Shown one piece after another: positions 4,493 through 6,167 of a stretch of DNA of 6,167 nt (position 1 is its first letter; each line of letters begins with the position of its first letter). Source of the stretch: Chloroflexota bacterium. Its GTDB lineage: Bacteria; Chloroflexota; Limnocylindria; Limnocylindrales; CSP1-4. A program made the position numbers and the translations under genes. The notes under the pieces were generated by a model that made no database searches, had not been told where the DNA came from, and saw only the letters and a list, made by a program, of their open reading frames with translations. The stretch is taken from positions 1 through 6,167 of the forward strand of contig JAJYMP010000430.1 of the NCBI GenBank assembly GCA_021786915.1, given 5' to 3'.

Positions 4493-4625
4493 CGAACCCG
4501 GGGTCCGCGCGCTCCGCGGCCGCCGTCCCCACCGCGATCTCCGGACCGTGGAGCACTGCCCAGCCGAGCCTGCCCAGGACGGCCAGCGCAGCCTCCTCCA
4601 CGATCGATTCGGTGAAGGTCGTCAC
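4410..4625 (-). pseudogene. hsdR: Type I restriction enzyme R subunit, 5' stub (copy 2)
   Basis: The start is GTG 4625-4623, overlapping the stop of the AlbA_2/GHKL gene by 4 nt (GTGA). Residues 1-44 are HsdR N-terminus, nearly the same as copy 1: [18 protein letters not shown] onward, with Thr for Ala at 3, Ala for Ser at 40 and Phe for Tyr at 44. HsdR similarity then stops (about 4492), and the remaining frame to the stop at 4410 is antisense to the HNH-like stub. The nuclease and motor are wholly absent. The overlap with an AlbA_2-type regulator is a common type I RM operon order, so this junction looks ancestral, with the 3' side lost by deletion or insertion. Confidence 0.85.
4509..4618 (+). 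repeat. 110-bp perfect direct repeat, copy B (in hsdR stub 2)
   Basis: Partner of 429-538, in the same orientation at an offset of 4080 bp. Homologous recombination between the copies would delete or excise the intervening 4.1 kb carrying the ATPase, abiEi and the 193-aa gene. Confidence 0.95.
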
Positions 4626-6167
4626 GGCTCTTGCTCGTCCCAGAGGGTCGCGTCGTCCACCTTCGACCCCTGCCGCTTCCGTGCGGCTCGGGCGCGATGC
4701 GGGAACTTCGATCCCGGTCCGTACTCCACGCCGGGTCCCCGCTGCTGGACGGACGTCTTGACGAGGATCTCCCGGCGCACGAGGTCATCGATGATGGCGT
4801 TCGCCGGGTGCACGGTCACGTCGAACAGGTTCTGGACCGTCCGGTTGGTGATCTTTCCGTACTCCACGACGTGGGCGACGACCTTCCTGTCAGTGTCCGA
4901 GATGCTCCGTACCTGGTACGTCACGGCCGGCCCGAGGGCGGCCAAGGCGGGGCCGGACAGCTTGTAGGCCGGACCGCTACCCGCCCGCGCCGGGCGCGTC
5001 CGCTCGATCATGGCGGGCGGATCCACCGCGAGCCGGCCGAGGATCGTCGCGGCCTCGGCCTCCGACCGCTGAAGGAGGGGCGCGACCGTCGCAGGTGTGA
5101 CCACCCGGGTCGAGCACAGGCGGTACAGGACCAGCAGCGCGTCGGTGTCGTCCCGCTCCACCGATGGCAACGACGCCACGTACCGCGCGATGTGCACGTT
5201 CGGCGCGCCGCCGACCATGCGGACCGCGACCTGCCCGGGATCGCTCTCGATGACCGGGAGGCCGCGCCCGGCACGGATCAGCGAGATGTAGATCCGGTCG
5301 ATCCCGCGCCCGAACTCCTCCGCGAACCCGAGTTTGCGCGCAGCATTCGCGAGCGTGCGGTTCCGCGGCTTTGGCGGGTGGGTGAGGATGTTTTCGGGCG
5401 TCACGCCCGCCACGAGCGGCCCGGGAGACGTGACCGCGAAGACGACCGGCGAGTGCTCGATGGCGACGGCCCCAGGGAGCCGGTAGTCGCGGTGCACGAG
5501 GCCGTTGGCGATGGCCTCGCGGACCGCCAGCTCCGGGAAGTCCTGGAGCTGGATCTGCTGCCCGTCGGGAAGGTTGAGGGGGGCGCTGTTGAGCCGGGTG
5601 CGCACGACCTCCATCACCCGGGCGAACGCCGAGACGAGGGGTCCCTCGAGGCGCTCCGAGAACGTGGGCTCGCCGCCAGGCGTCGGGCGGAACTGGTACA
5701 CGAGCCGGGGCCGATCCGCGTCGGTCGGCAGCAGCAGGAGCGTGCCGGCGCGGTTCAGGCGCTCACCCGCCAGGAGGTCGAGCGCGCGGAGCAGGTCGAG
5801 GTCGGTCAGGGACACGAGGCGGCGCCGGTCGTCGGGCAGGGCGGACAGGACCGACCTGACCGTCTCGAGCGTGGCGGCGGAAACGTCGCCCGGCACCCGA
5901 TCCGATGCCTCGGCGGACCAGTCGTGCCCGAGGCGCTCCTCCCGCAGCCTCGTCGCCTCGGCGACCGGCATCGGCTGGCACTGGTTGCCGATGCGCTGGT
6001 ACGGGCGGCCCTTCGAGTCCGCGTAGACGTCGACGCCTTCAGGCACGCGAATAGCGAGGAGCCGCACGCCGCGGTGCGTGAACTCCTGGACCTCCACGAG
6101 CAGCCCCGGCTGCGTCGAGGCGTAGACGGACTGGCGGAGCTGGTCGATCGCGAGCGACGTTCCGAGG
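4622..6167 (-). CDS. AlbA_2 / GHKL ATP-binding regulator of a type I RM locus (N-terminus beyond window)
   Basis: The frame is open to the right edge: 23 codons precede the GTG at 6097 with no stop and fit the end of an AlbA_2 (Schlafen-like) domain, which continues as [20 protein letters not shown] and RPYQRIGN. The true start therefore lies outside. Counting from 6097, a linker (about 45-180) leads to an HATPase_c_4-like GHKL domain with the N box [15 protein letters not shown] (191-205), SPGPL (224-228) and the G box [13 protein letters not shown] (257-269). Winged-helix segments follow at about 315-375 and 405-450 ([20 protein letters not shown]). Family members are predicted ATP-binding transcription factors, commonly placed between hsdM/hsdS and hsdR, and this one overlaps hsdR stub 2 by 4 nt. 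It probably controlled that operon; hsdM and hsdS, if present, lie to the right. The product ends with a basic then acidic tail (RKRQGSK...DEQEP). Confidence 0.85.
   Translation of the reverse strand, partial: LGTSLAIDQLRQSVYASTQPGLLVEVQEFTHRGVRLLAIRVPEGVDVYADSKGRPYQRIGNQCQPMPVAEATRLREERLGHDWSAEASDRVPGDVSAATLETVRSVLSALPDDRRRLVSLTDLDLLRALDLLAGERLNRAGTLLLLPTDADRPRLVYQFRPTPGGEPTFSERLEGPLVSAFARVMEVVRTRLNSAPLNLPDGQQIQLQDFPELAVREAIANGLVHRDYRLPGAVAIEHSPVVFAVTSPGPLVAGVTPENILTHPPKPRNRTLANAARKLGFAEEFGRGIDRIYISLIRAGRGLPVIESDPGQVAVRMVGGAPNVHIARYVASLPSVERDDTDALLVLYRLCSTRVVTPATVAPLLQRSEAEAATILGRLAVDPPAMIERTRPARAGSGPAYKLSGPALAALGPAVTYQVRSISDTDRKVVAHVVEYGKITNRTVQNLFDVTVHPANAIIDDLVRREILVKTSVQQRGPGVEYGPGSKFPHRARAARKRQGSKVDDATLWDEQEP

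Noticed and set aside
1..6167. tRNA, rRNA or CRISPR array
   Set aside because: No cloverleaf-like sequence, no rRNA-like stretch and no regularly spaced repeats were seen on either strand.

Overview
The window is high-GC DNA (roughly two thirds G+C by eye) with GTG and ATG starts, 4-nt stop/start overlaps and at least one probable leaderless promoter. This suits a high-GC bacterium such as an actinomycete-like or Chloroflexota-like lineage; the sequence alone does not fix the phylum. All sizeable genes lie on the minus strand, so the region reads right to left. The content is defence-island material: restriction-modification, abortive-infection/toxin-antitoxin, orphan genes and mobile-element debris.

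Right to left: (i) 4622-6167, a right-truncated AlbA_2/GHKL-type ATP-binding regulator, overlapping by 4 nt (ii) an hsdR 5' stub (GTG at 4625) whose homology stops after about 44 codons near 4492, abutting (iii) a plus-strand Cys/His-rich stub resembling the start of a phage HNH protein (from 4382). (iv) An AT-richer control region (4120-4200) precedes (v) an unrecognised Trp-rich 193-aa protein (3554-4135). (vi) 3273-3452 holds a frameshifted scrap resembling the C-terminus of a serine recombinase. (vii) A near-consensus promoter with a duplicated 9-mer drives (viii) an AbiEi-family antitoxin/regulator (2157-3224), followed at a TGATG junction by (ix) only the first ~33 codons of its expected AbiEii nucleotidyltransferase toxin. 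(x) A two-unit 15-bp palindromic array precedes (xi) an intact archaeal-type AAA ATPase with a DUF234 tail (542-1990), overlapping by 4 nt (xii) a second hsdR 5' fragment (545 leftwards) whose homology ends at 93, where it meets (xiii) a short plus-strand gene start (17-91).

The two hsdR stubs share 110 bp of perfect identity (429-538 and 4509-4618), flanked on both sides by homologous but divergent bases. This looks like a conversion or recombination tract between two hsdR paralogues. Overall, the regulator, antitoxin and ATPase genes are whole (or cut only by the window edge), while the nuclease or toxin effectors (hsdR twice, abiEii, HNH) are cut short. The window is best read as a decayed, repeatedly rearranged defence locus. 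Its most interesting live unit is abiEi followed by a P-loop ATPase that sits where the toxin should be. A chimeric assembly must be excluded first.
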